A DNA stretch of 64,000 bases from Dillenia suffruticosa (Eukaryota; Streptophyta; Magnoliopsida; Dilleniales; Dilleniaceae). The position numbers were made by a program, and so were the translations under genes. The stretch lies in the NCBI GenBank assembly GCA_033439265.1, contig JAVTVX010000026.1, positions 3,027,501 to 3,091,500 on the forward strand. Direction: 5' to 3'. Shown piece by piece: positions 1 to 11,448 of this stretch. Under the pieces are notes generated by a model that searched no databases, had not been told where the DNA came from, and saw only the letters and a program-made list of their open reading frames with translations. Every line of letters begins with the position of its first letter. Position 1 is the stretch's first letter.

Positions 1-477
1 GGATAAGAAGACTGTTTTTATAGAGAGATAAAACGAAAGTAAACTGTTATCTGTATTGTATTGTGTTACTATTATTATTCAATTATGCATGTTGATGCAT
101 AGAAAGTTCTCAAAAAAATTTTATAATAAGCCTGTTACCATATAATTTTATAATAAATTTTTCTACACATGCACACATGGACCTTACTGGGCTATCAAGA
201 TTACACAAAAAATTATTTCAGATCCTACAGCAACAAAGATCGAGGAAGATTAGATGAACAGATATAGATAGTTTTGTGATGGTTAATCTCTAGAGAATAG
301 AAGTTCTGCTACTTTATCTTGTATAGAAGATTTTTGTAATATGTAGTGATTAAAATAAATGAAAGATCTATTATTTTAGTAGGATTTCCATACTATGCAA
401 CGTGACTGAGCCCTGGTGAGAACTAGGCAGTCCGTCGTCAATGAAGCCTCGACAAGGGGGTGATTTGGGACGTGACA
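1..477 (+). mobile_element. 3' end of an LTR inserted in copia pol
   Basis: The stretch carries no open frame and ends with GGGACGTGACA at 467-477, a CA-terminated end like those of long plant LTRs. The copia reverse transcriptase frame starts abruptly at the next base, which suggests that an LTR element interrupts that gene. The 5' end and left target duplication lie outside the window, so solo LTR and full element cannot be told apart. The expected right target duplication would be AACAA at 478-482. The family is inferred only from the terminus. Confidence 0.35.
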
Positions 478-1420
478 AACAAAATATGGAATCTTATTCC
501 TAGACCAAAAGATCATTCAGTAATTGGAATTAAGTGGGTTTTCAGAAATAAACTTGATGCATATGGAACAATCACAAGAAACAAGGCAAGATTAGTGGCC
601 AAAAGATATAGTCAGGAGTAGAGAATTGACTATGATGAAACGTATGCTCCAGTGGTTAGATTAGAAACTATTAGAATACTTTTTATCTTCTCTTATTATA
701 TGAACTTTGTTTCAAATGGATGTTAAAAGTATATTTTTAAATGGTTATTTGAATGAAACTGTATACATAGAACAATTCTTGGCTTTGAAAATCATATATA
801 ACCAGAATATGTTTTTAAACTGACCAAAACTTTGTATAGATTAAAACAAATTCCTAGAGTTTGATATGAAAGACTCAACAACTTCTTAATTGAAAATAAA
901 TTTGAGAATGTTGATACAACTCTGTTTATCAAAAGAAAAGAAGATAATTTTCTAATAATTTAAATATATGTAAATAATATAATTTTTGGAGGAATAAGTA
1001 TAAAAATGTGTAAAAATTTTGCAAAAAGAGTACAAAGAGAGTTCGAAATGAGTATGATAGGAGAGTTAAATTATTTCCTAAGACTTCAAGTTAAATATCT
1101 GAAATTGGAATATTCATCAATCAATCTAAATACACCAATGATCTCATTAAAGGATTTGGGTTTACTGAATACAAAGGAAATGCCACACCTATGAACACAA
1201 GACTAAGATTAGATAAAGATGAAAATGGCAAGTAAGTATATCAAAAATTATATAGAAACATGATTGGAATATTCATCTGAGACCATGTATTGAAAAACGA
1301 AATTGTTCTTGAATATATGAGACTAAAAAACAAATTGCTGATATTCTTACCAAACTATTGGATAAGAATAAATTTTGTGAACTAAGAATAGAGTTAGGAA
1401 TAACTGAAATAGAGAAGTAG
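478..1420 (+). pseudogene. Ty1/copia pol remnant (reverse transcriptase and end of RNase H)
   Basis: Translation from 478 gives the start of a copia reverse transcriptase: WNLIPRPKDHSVIGIKWVF, then ARLVAK and DYDETYAPVVRLETIR. After several frameshifts and stops it continues with the FLNGYL and YRLKQ regions. The track 1006-1194 is the FEMSMIGELNYFLRLQV region. The centre of RNase H is missing: around 1270 the frame jumps to its extreme C-terminus (DHVLKNEIVLEYMRLKN, then a degenerate ADI-TK and NKFCELRIELGI). Copia order (RT, then RNase H) and plus orientation are clear. At least one TAG (about 619) and several indels make it non-functional. It is the 5' part of the Sirevirus-like element that continues to the LTR at 3961. 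Confidence 0.85.
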
Positions 1421-1442
1421 GAAAGAAATGTGAAAAACATAG

Positions 1443-1760
1443 TGTATGCTAAACTTTGGAAATAAACCTTAGGTCGACCCATTGCGCAAATGTGTCGACA
1501 AATTGAAAAATATACTGCCTTGTAAACCTATTAACTATTGTTTTTGAAATCTTGTCGACCTACTACTTAAAATCAAAAACAAACATAGTCTTGTCGACCT
1601 ATTCATAAATATGTTGACATGCATAGCAATTGAAATTATGTCGATGTCTTTAAAAATATGTCGACCCGATCACATTTGAACATCCTTAAACAGGTCGACG
1701 TGCACGAAAAGATGTTGACCCGTGATATACAAAAAAGAATATGAACGGTTAATACATCGA
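1443..1760 (+). repeat. GTCGAC-rich spacer between pol and the 3' ORF
   Basis: Short motifs of the form GTCGACC, GTCGACA or GTTGAC recur about every 25-50 bases with unrelated AT-rich sequence between them. The same motif fills the element's LTR (3961-4929) and the LTR at 38947-41601. No coding frame is seen. Function unknown. Confidence 0.6.
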
Positions 1761-1833
1761 CCTGTCTCTCTCTTTATTCTCCTAAATTTGAAATTCCCTC
1801 TTTCTCTCTTAAACCCTAGGCAAATTTCAGTCA

Positions 1834-3123
1834 TGAAACCCTAATTGGAAATAGCTTCTAAACAAAAATTGATTATCTCTAAGCAATCAACATTATCTAA
1901 ACCCCTTACCAAACCTACAACTAAGCCTTCATCACCAAAACCTTTATTTGTGAAACCTTCTTTTTTGAAACCTCCTTCGTCACCTCAATAGATAGAAGCC
2001 ATTCCACAATTCAATACTCATGAGTTTTAATCTCTCGAACAAAGCAAATTGTATGAGAAATTATTCTCAAGAAGGAAAGTGAATTAGGAAAGATTGATTG
2101 ATTGGATTTTTTCTGAAAAAGGCGAATTTCAAGTACAAAGAGCACTTGAATAAGGTATACCCTAATTGGTTTATGATTCTAAATAAGTTCATTCATGAGA
2201 AGGCAATCAAATTGTTCTATAACAATATTGAAACCATTTCTGACGGAGTCGAGAATGAGACACAGATTATCTTAGATGATCACTCTGTTTTATGCGCATT
2301 TAAAACATATGTAAATGGGAAGATGATTAAAGTTACTCTTAGGATTATTTACAGAGAAAATACTTTTATATGAGTGACATATGACAAATGTGAACCCTAT
2401 ATGAAGTCTAGCTATTTGGAGAATGTTAGAATAGTATTCAATGATAAGAATTTGATTGTTGTGAATACAAATGCAGCAGAATTAGGATTCCATGAAATAA
2501 TTATGCCTTTAATTGCTGTACATGTACTTAGACCTAGAGGAGAAAACTATACGACCATCTCTAGAGAAGATTTTTAGTTGATGGCATGCATTATGAGTGG
2601 GAAAAATCTTGGATTGTATTTAATTATTCCATATTTCATGATTGCTGCACATAGATTAGAAAACTTTCTCTTGCCGTATGCAAGCATGATTTTTGAGATT
2701 CTATTATCCAATCGTATGGAATTGGATAAAGATATGGTGATAAAGCTATATAAGAAAAATGGAATCAATGATCTTCCATGCTTCGAGCAAGATGGATGTG
2801 CAATAGTGAGGGAAAATGGGTCAAAAAAGAAAATGGGACAGGCAAGAGACAAATAGAGAAAGTAGGGAAGAACATGAGGAAGCAACTAAAATTGAGCAAA
2901 GGGAAGGAATAAGAGAACATGATGGGCAGCCATCCAGTTCTCAGCCATCACTCTTGACATGATTTGGGAAAAATTGGAGAAAATTAAGAAGAGACAAATT
3001 CTACAAGGTCAAATGAGTTATATCTTAAAAATGGAACTCCAAAGCATTAACAACAGATTGGATTCCATTGCAAAAGAAAAAGAAAAATCATTTCGTGTCC
3101 CTAAGCCTTCCCATTCCTACTGA
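1834..3123 (+). pseudogene. Extra 3' ORF of a Sirevirus-like copia (transposon-associated domain)
   Basis: The frame begins at ATG 1834 after a pyrimidine-rich leader and is interrupted by many stops and frame changes. The N-terminal part is rich in Lys-Pro-Ser (about 1880-1990). From about 2020 the pieces 2098-2373, 2374-2577 and 2578-2856 line up with the CACTA passenger gene at 25096-26678. Shared landmarks are EFxSL, LID, FKY, RPRGENYTTISREDF, then LMA and PYFMI. The codon after REDF is TAG (2575-2577) where the CACTA copy has TGG. The C-terminus (2930-3120) is predicted coiled-coil-like (KLEKIKKRQILQGQMSYI). Position 3' of pol is that of the additional ORF of Sirevirus-type elements. The domain resembles the plant 'putative transposon protein' family (PF20167-like) from memory; that needs a profile search. 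Molecular role unknown. Confidence 0.6.
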
Positions 3124-3960
3124 TTATTAGATGTTAGTTTATGCTTTGATTGTTATAATGTTTTTCTGAAGTTCTATGACTTGGTACTTTATGTTGTTTA
3201 AATGTTACTTTAGTTTTCACTAATTGAACTAAGCATGCACTTTATTACTGAATACTAATATTGTTTCAAGTTTGTATGCTTTTGCTTGACAAAATTCCAA
3301 TGTTGCTGATTAATGCATTAAGACTTGTACAATTCTGAAAATAACTGGGAGTTGTGTGTATATATGCATACCGAGTTGTATTTTAAGTTGTATATGGATA
3401 TATGTATGCTGACTATATGTATGTATACTTAGAGTTGAAAGCTGTATTTGTTGGTTGCTGTAACTTATAGCTATTAGATTTTTGGCTGGATTGATAAAAA
3501 GAAGTTGGTGTTTAAAACTAGTCTCTATATGAGGGGGAGCAGAACACCATGAATGTTTTGATTTTTGAATTCTGATTTTACTAAGGGAAAGTAGTGTCAA
3601 AAGAAGCTTGTTTTTTTAATTCTACACTTGTTTGCTCTAATTTTGACCCTTTGATTGATGACAAAAAGGGGGAGACATTGTAGTGCTAATGGCTTTATAT
3701 GGTGATAGCTTTGTGGTGATGGCTTTGTGAAGGAAATAGAATTGATTAAGACTGATTAGGACTGGTTAACAAGAGTTTAGGAAATAGGTAATTGTTCTGT
3801 GGTGATTATGGTATGATACTGGAGTGAATTAAAGTCAGAAATGGTGATGTTAAAATGGTTATGAAATTTACAAGTTAAAATTTTTAAAAATAAGAATCAA
3901 TAGACTCAGAAGCTTTATATATGTGTTTGAAGTTTTGTCATCATAAAAAATGGGGAGATT
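3124..3960 (+). other. Non-coding 3' region with repeated polypurine tracts
   Basis: No supported gene. Three purine tracts are visible: GAGGGGGAG at about 3531, AAAAAGGGGGAGA at about 3663, and AAAAAATGGGGAGA ending at 3960 directly before the LTR start TGTTGAG. Repeated polypurine tracts upstream of the 3' LTR are a known Sirevirus trait, and the last is placed correctly to prime plus-strand synthesis. Confidence 0.6.
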
Positions 3961-6900
3961 GTTGAGAATGATAGGTTTTAAATATATTAGAAAGTTATCA
4001 GAATACAAAAGTCTACAAATCTTGTCAATCTATTCTTGACATATGTCAACCTGCTCCATAGGTCCACCAATTTTCAGAACCATATCGATCAATTTTAGCA
4101 ATACTTTTGACATGTCGACCTATTAATGACCTTTGTTGACCTGAATGAAACAAATATAATAATTGTCTAAATAAGATTATGTCGACAACCCCGAAAACAT
4201 GTTGATTTGACTTAAACATTCACACATCTTGTCAACCTGCCTTACACGTCGACTTAAATTAGACCACACATCGATCTGTTGACCTTAGGTGGACAAATTT
4301 AATATGACAGGTCCATCAATTTCAATAGTGTATCGACCCACTATTTACACACATTGACAAGTATCGGACAAAAATCTAGAGAGGTCGACATACCCAACAA
4401 CTTGTCAACTTGATTTAGTTGATCTTTAAGAATCACACGACGACCTGCTCTCGACTATATCGATATGTTGAATATATTGACCAATTTCATATGTTAGGTC
4501 CACCAATTTAATGTAAGTACATAACTATGTTGATGTAGATTTAGAACATGTCGACCTGATGTATTTGTTATTTAGAAATCACACAACGACCTACATTTCA
4601 ACCTTGTCAACTTGTTGAACACATCGATCAATTTCAAAGGTCAGGTCCACCAATTGAATGCAAGAACAGAATTGTATCGATGTAAACTTATAACATGTTG
4701 GCATTGGCCATTGATTCTTAAGTTAGGCATGTCGATGCCTAATTAAAACCATGTCGACATACCAAAACATGTCAACCAATTTAATTCTACATGTTTACCT
4801 ATTTAATTTGAAACATGAGCTTATTGACCCAAGTTCTCCCATGTTGACCTGATCAAGGAAATCCACAATACAAAATTTTGAATTCAGGTTAATGTATTAT
4901 TTAACTTTGTCGACATGAAATTGTTAGAATGTCACGCCCTGATCCGTGATCCAGAGGCCGTAAACAGTCACCCATGAACAGTCGCCCGTTATCTTGAATA
5001 CCGGCCCAACCCCGCCACATATCCTCAAGGTAACGCAAGGCTAATCATAATTTTAGTTATAAATATTTTATTAGTATTTAAAATACAAAAGTCCTTATAT
5101 ATATGTGTGTGTGTATATATATATATATACACTACAAATGAAAGTTACTTGGTTTCACATAGTCATTCCGACGTGATTAACAAATATTTTAAAAAATACA
5201 ACGGAAGATAATTACCGTAAGCGGTTTTCGATACTACGTATGTCGAAATGAGTCAACGTGTCTCTCCAATGACTAACTCTGTATAGATTTAAAAATATTG
5301 AGGGGTGAGTAAAATCAAATACTCAGTGAGTGGGAAATCCGTGACAGGTAATTAATAAGTGAGGTGAGGATGGAGTGTTAAAGTCATATATATATATATG
5401 TATATCCATGCAAGACATATTATCAAAATCATAGTAATTTTAACACAGTTTTCCATCCAATCTAAACATATGCATCCCAAAATCTCATATCATAAATCGT
5501 AGGATCATGCCATATCATGTTTTTGACAAAGGTCTACCTCGACCAATGACGAGCCACCAAGGGGTTTTTGTATGTAAACGAAAAACAACCCCAAAATCTT
5601 GGCGTTGGCGTCGGGCCTCCCCAAGTACTAGACTGAAACGTCATTCAGTCCTCCCCTTTCGGTTCAACTTGGCTAGTCTAAAGCATAATATCATATACAC
5701 GCCACCTAACCATGTGGAGTGTCTGTGTCTCGAGATATCGCAAATGTGCGACAATCTATATAACGAGACGGATCTGCTATAGCATACAAGGAGAGTTTAC
5801 ACGGGATGACGCCTATCATATCATAGTATCATGACTATAAGTATTATCCCCGATCTACTATCAAGGGAATTCAGGTACTAATGCCCGAGTAACTAGTTTT
5901 GCATCAAAATCATTAATAAACCAATAGTGCCATACATGTCGAAAAATCATGAAAATCCAATGTAGTATATTATAGCATATATTATCATTCATGATTGAAA
6001 ACATGTCGCATATATTTTTCATCAAAATTCATGGATGCATATTTTGGAATTTTGAGACACTCCGTTTATCACAAAATATGTTACCAATCCTTTAAGAAAA
6101 CCATTTGACAATCATTTCACAAATCATGCTTTAAAAATAATAAAACATGGTTTTGCTCATTAACTACATGACAACAGTAAATCCCACTCACATGTACGGG
6201 AATGGTACTCCACTCCCCTAAAACCTCGATACTCAACTAAGTCGCTCCTTGAGTGTAGTATAGTCATCTACTCATAAGACAACAACATATTTATATATAT
6301 GTCAATCTGATCAAGCCTAATTCCAATTTACCCTAGTTTGTTTAAGTCCATACATACTACAAAAATTCAGATTTTCTAATTTTACTCTTGCGCAGTCTTA
6401 GGAAAAATATCATAACGTTCTTTATATAATTTGGAATCGAATGATTCAAATTGTTAATTAAAGATAAGATATATATCTACATTTTTCATGTTCTACTCAT
6501 CTCCAATTTCCCATTGCACGAATTTATAAAAATCTATCTTCAATGCAGGTCGTAATTATATAACTAAATTTGCACAGTTTTAGTAAAAATATCATAACTT
6601 CCAGTATACTATTCCGATTTAAGTGAATTTTATCCCATTGTAAAGATAAGACAGAGAGCTAAAATGTTGTTATTTTTAAGTTTCTAAATTTCGTATAAAA
6701 AATATTGTAAAAATTTATATAACATACTGGCCGTGCACAGAGGATGAAAAACAAAACATGTCATTTTGCTATCATTTTCCAAAATCATTATAAATCACAT
6801 TCTTAATGGAAATTTTCGTACCATACCTTATTTTAAAGCTTAGGGAGTATAGTTTACCAAGGAACAAATAGTTTAAAATTTTGAGTCCTACACAATGAGA

Positions 6901-9899
6901 TATCATGGCAAGACTATACATAGCTCAAATCTGAAGTAATCATATCTAGCATGCTAGTACTTGTATTTAATTTCACTATTTGTAAAGACTTCAATTTTGA
7001 GTATTTTACCTTCCTTTATATGATCCTTTACTAATTAATACCCATCACCTTGATCTTGATTTTCTTGAAACCTTGATCACCTTAGTATCATAGTAATATA
7101 ATTTATCAAATATCAATCTCTACACAATCCTTATACTATCTCAATCAACTAGAAAAATAGAGTCAAGAATGTTCTTACCTCTTTGATTTGTGTTCCTTCT
7201 CCAATGCTCCAAGAATTCCACTTGAAAATTTAGTAATTCCCTTTTTCCTTACTAAAATTTTCGTCCAAGTGAGGTGAATGGAAGAGAAAATGGTTGGTTT
7301 TGGTCTTTTTATAAACATAATCAAACTATCATGACCCTTGATTCATTTTGCATGCTTTATCTCATCCTACACTCATCAAGACTCCTCTTATGTACTTGAA
7401 ATGGCAGAAAGCAACCACCATGCATGCAAAAAAAGTGTCCAAGTTGACCAAGAGGAAAGAAAGCATAAGAAATCCACTAAAATCTCATCCAACCACATTT
7501 CATGCATTAATTTTGTTCTTTACAAGCAACTTTCTTCCAACTTTGTTAGTGGAATGTCCTATGTGGCCACAAATAGTCTTTGTATCCTCTTGTCCAATCA
7601 TTTGACTCCAAGTGTCAATCTTTGAGGGTTTTGTAACTTAGTCCCTCCATTTTTCTTATTTGCATTTAGACCCCTAACTTTTAATAATTTGTATTTTTGG
7701 TCCATATGAAATTTTGTTCAAAATTTCTTAAATATGTGAAATTTCATTTAAATATCTCTATTTAAGTGTGTAGACATTCTCTTAGCCATTTTTGACTTCT
7801 TTAGTGTTATGCCCCGAACCGGGGCCTTGAGCAGCCGCCCGTTACCCGGGATACGGACTGTATTTTTACAGAAAATCGAGCAGAACCTCCTCATATTTCG
7901 GAGGTCTTCAAAGTACAATTTGACCTGTATAATTCACAACCATCCTGTCAATCAAATAAAAGGGCCATCCCGGTCTCAAGACAATGAACCAAACCACAGC
8001 AGACAACCAGGACAACGCAAGGTTTTTTAATTACTAGCAGTCTTAACCACAGACCTCTACTGTCATGTCCAACTAGAGCATGAGCTGCCGCTACACCGAG
8101 CGAGCCTAAAGCTTATACAATGTACAACAATTTTCCAAGTAAAAATTTTTAAATGCTTATAGGTGCCTCAATGCAAGTAAAATGTGGGAGTTATCCAAAC
8201 AATGTCCATAATTTATACAGTCATCCCATATAAATATACATGACTAACTACGGATCTCAATATCATGACCTCGCAGGGTCGAAATAAAATAAGGACTTCA
8301 AATTTTTATTTGAATTAAATCTCACCGTCGTGAATACCGAATCTACCAATATGCTACGAAAACTTCTAGAGCCTGTAACGTCGCTCTATTACAGTAATCT
8401 TGTTTGAGGAAGGTAAAGAGAGGGGTGAGTATCAAGGAAGATACCCAGTGAGTGAGCGGATTAATATCAAGCATAAATAGTGTGGGTGAACCATTGGAGT
8501 GTCAAACAATATTATTCGTAACAATAATTTACATTTCTCACAGTAAAACATGATATGTTTAGTAATTTGAAATCATTTAACCAATCACACGATATCAAGT
8601 ATGTATGCATCCATTCAAAATCAAATATTATTAGAGCAAGCCAAAAATGATCCTGGCAGAGGTCAACTATGACCAAGAACAGGCACATCGGGGGTTTTAT
8701 TATTTATAAAGTTCAAAAGTCGCTCTCTACCCCGACATTGGCCATGAGTTCGCTGGGACAAGCTCATCATTGTGTATAGGACCCCGCCTGATGCTAGACG
8801 GTGGCGTCACACACGTTCTCCCCCTCACATGGGTTCAATCGGCCGCGCCTATAGCCATTAGACATATGATGTTTGAGGATACCTCCTGCAGAAGTGTATC
8901 CGGGCAACCCGGTGCCTCTACAAACGCCCTTCGTAGTTATGGAATTTATCAAAGAACATCATCTCATCACAAGTGAGCACCCAGCCCATACAGATCATCT
9001 CATCACAAATGGACACTCGGCCCATACAGATCATCAAAACATTTTAAATCCGTGTGCTCATCAAATCATTTCAAATCTACGCCAATGCGACGGTAGAATA
9101 GAAAACATATTTGGTTCTCAAATAATGGCACAATATCATTTCATTTCAAACCATGGATGCATAGTCATCGGAAATATAAATTTATGACACTCCAAATATC
9201 ACGAAACAAGGTTTGAAATGTAATATCATACATCGAGTCCATGCATATCGAAAACATATTTTATGAAAAACATGACAGAAACAAGTTTTATCATTTCATA
9301 CAAGAGATTAGAGTTCCACTCATATTTCTAGGGAGGGACTCTTTATTTTCAAAATAAATCCAATTTGACTTCTCGAGTCTCCAAAAAAATTTTCCTAATC
9401 AAGTCATCACAATTTAATATCAAACAAAAGCCTAATAAGGGATTTTCAATTTTTTTCTTTCCAATTTAATACAAACTTAAATTTACACAATCTTCTTTCT
9501 AGATTCCCGTTTCATCAATTTCGAATCATTTGGCTCACAAATAATCAAATTTCAAATATTTTTCATTTTTCCTAATTTTCCTCGAATTAAACATATTTTA
9601 GAATATATATGAATATAGTTTCCGATTCTAAATTCAACCCAAATTCGATAAAATCAATTCAAATATTGCAGTGATTGTATTTCTCTGATCTAGGGTTCCT
9701 CAGATCTCGGACCTAACTTTTGTTCACCCATTGAATTAGTCTAAAATCTATAATATTTTCACATTTGAAACTATGTTAGCAACTAATTCGAATTCTAAGC
9801 ACCAAACCCTAGAACTATAACCAACGCAGCAGTTACCTACAGTGAAGAAGCCGCGATCTAGGGTTCGGGGGTCGGTTGATGACTGTGGTTTGGGCTTCA

Positions 9900-10340
9900 G
9901 CTGGGGTTATAGTAAGGGGGCCCGCACACAGGAGAGCTCTCGAAGGAGAGAACAGATCGCGGGCTCGCAGGATGTCGCGGGCTTATGGGCTGTCGCTGGC
10001 TTGCGGGCCGTCGTGAGCTCGTGGGCTGGTGGGCTGGCACGCTAGCGGGATGGCGCGCTCATTAGCTGAGGCATGCACTCGCAGAAGGTCATGTGTTGTG
10101 GCACGCTTGCGCGAGGAAGCTCGCGCAGTGGCGCGCTCTCGCGGGGAAGCGCTGCGGCTCGCTCGCGGGAAGGTGGCGCGCTGTGGCGCGCTCTCGCGAA
10201 GAAGCTTGCGCTTCGGCGTGCTCGCGTGGGGACGATTGCGCTGCGGTGCGCTCGCTAGAAGGCTATGCTCGCGGGAGGGAGGAGCAGCGGAGAGAGAGCG
10301 GCGGAGGGTGGCGGAGGAGAGGGAGAGCGCGCTGTGCACA
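9900..10340 (+). repeat. GC-rich degenerate tandem repeat inside solo LTR B
   Basis: Irregular reiteration of GCGCGCTCGCG, TCGCGGG and GAAGC-type words, ending in a GA-rich tract to about 10420. Base composition is strikingly unlike the surrounding AT-rich LTR. Open frames on both strands here translate to low-complexity Arg/Ala/Ser and are not genes. Confidence 0.6.
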
Positions 10341-10418
10341 CGGTGAAGGGAGAGAGACAGAGTCGAGTTGGGAGAGAGAGAGCGAGAGAGGCGAAGAGAG
10401 GGAGAGAGAAGGGAAGAG

Positions 10419-10488
10419 AATTAGGGTTTTCTAACCCTAATTCCCAATTAAGGGGACGCAGCGCTTTGGGGCAAAACGCTGCGTCTCC
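10419..10488. other. Two adjacent perfect or near-perfect hairpins in solo LTR B
   Basis: 10419-10442 is AATTAGGGTT, a 4-base loop, then AACCCTAATT, a perfect 10-bp stem. 10452-10488 pairs GGGGACGCAGCG with CGCTGCGTCTCC across a 13-base loop, with one mismatch. The placement inside the LTR suggests an RNA structure or termination element, but that is inference. Confidence 0.55.
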
Positions 10489-11448
10489 TCCTCCCCCCGT
10501 TTGTTTTTTTTTTGTTTCTTTTTTGTTTTTTTAAAATAGAATTCACTATGAATCGCGGACACGACATTTTATATATATTCAAATTTCAATTTAATATCCC
10601 AAAATCAATAATCAATAAGATTTAAAATTTACTTTTATAATTACTAAGATATTTATAGAACATTTCTAACACCGAATTTTCGGTGTTACATTTAGGCTTT
10701 GCCGATACTTGCTGAGAAGGTTTTCGGCTTACCGATAAAATTTTCGATTTCAATTTTGAGCCGAAACCTCAAAATAAATAAATAGATAATTAAAATTTAA
10801 TTTTTGATGCCTCAAAAGGATGTTAATATATATATAGAACCATAAGCAGTGGTACATGATATACAATCACCGAAACGCGGTGTTACATAGAATCCAAAAT
10901 TTTCAAAACAAATTCGAACACAATAGTATTTTCTTTTCTTTTCTGTCTATTTATTTTCATTTCTATCAAAATCTTATCTTTAAATGCAGAGAGATCATCT
11001 CTTGATTGGTTAAAAAGAAAGCGGCGCTAATGAGAAAATGAAACTTTGGCACGAAAATGGTACTGCTGCAGAACATTAATAAACAATATTCGGCTTCAAC
11101 AATCGCACAATGGATCTCTTTAGCTTGACAATAAATACTAGAGAGATGAGATATGAAGAAAAAAAGGATCAATTAATGATCTAAACAATCACGAAGTCAT
11201 TGCATTCATTACTCTGTTTCAAAAATTCATACACTTCATTTTTCATTTGAAATTCATTGAATTTTCTTTTCGAGTGCAATCATTTGTAAAATCAAGTTTG
11301 CCTAATATGAGAATTAGAGCCTCATATCTTAGACATTTCCCTCTTACCTGTACTGAGATTTCAAAAGACCAGAGTGTGTGTCATTGCTTTGGGTCTAAAG
11401 AGAGAACCAATTTGTGTAGGGTTGAAAAAGTAGTATTTGTGAATAAAT

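Larger units (their letters stand above)
7805..10690 (+). mobile_element. Solo LTR B nested in solo LTR A; TSD TTTAG
   Basis: Starts TGTTATGCCCCGAACCGGGG and ends TTCGGTGTTACA. TTTAG occurs at 7800-7804 and again at 10691-10695, a perfect 5-bp target duplication. Length is 2886 bp. It shares the start, the end and the GGGGTGAGTATC ... CCCAGTGAGTGAG segment (8421-8457) with LTR A, so one family inserted into its own relative. The 3' third includes a GC-rich low-complexity section (about 9900-10340) and two hairpins (10419-10488). Frames in that section are compositional artefacts. Confidence 0.88.
4930..10887 (+). mobile_element. Solo LTR A, interrupted by solo LTR B; TSD TAGAA
   Basis: Begins TGTCACGCCCTGATCC and ends CGCGGTGTTACA. 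It is flanked by TAGAA at 4925-4929 and TAGAA at 10888-10892, a perfect 5-bp target duplication. Solo LTR B with its extra TSD occupies 7805-10695, leaving about 3.07 kb of A itself. No coding frame is convincing. The GGGGTGAGTA ... CTCAGTGAGTGGG pair at 5302-5335 recurs in LTR B. Length, TG...CA ends and 5-bp TSD indicate a long-LTR retrotransposon reduced by LTR-LTR recombination. A Ty3/gypsy Tekay/Del-like origin is my guess from the GCCC-GAACC start and the GTGTTACA end. Confidence 0.85.

Noticed and set aside
8770..9187. Frames with TDHLITNGHSAHTDH-like repeats
   Set aside because: They arise from a short direct repeat (CCCATACAGATCATC) inside solo LTR B; no gene family is evident.
9842..10534. 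Several overlapping open frames on both strands
   Set aside because: They lie in a GC-rich degenerate repeat within solo LTR B and translate to low-complexity Arg/Ala/Ser; absence of stops follows from composition.
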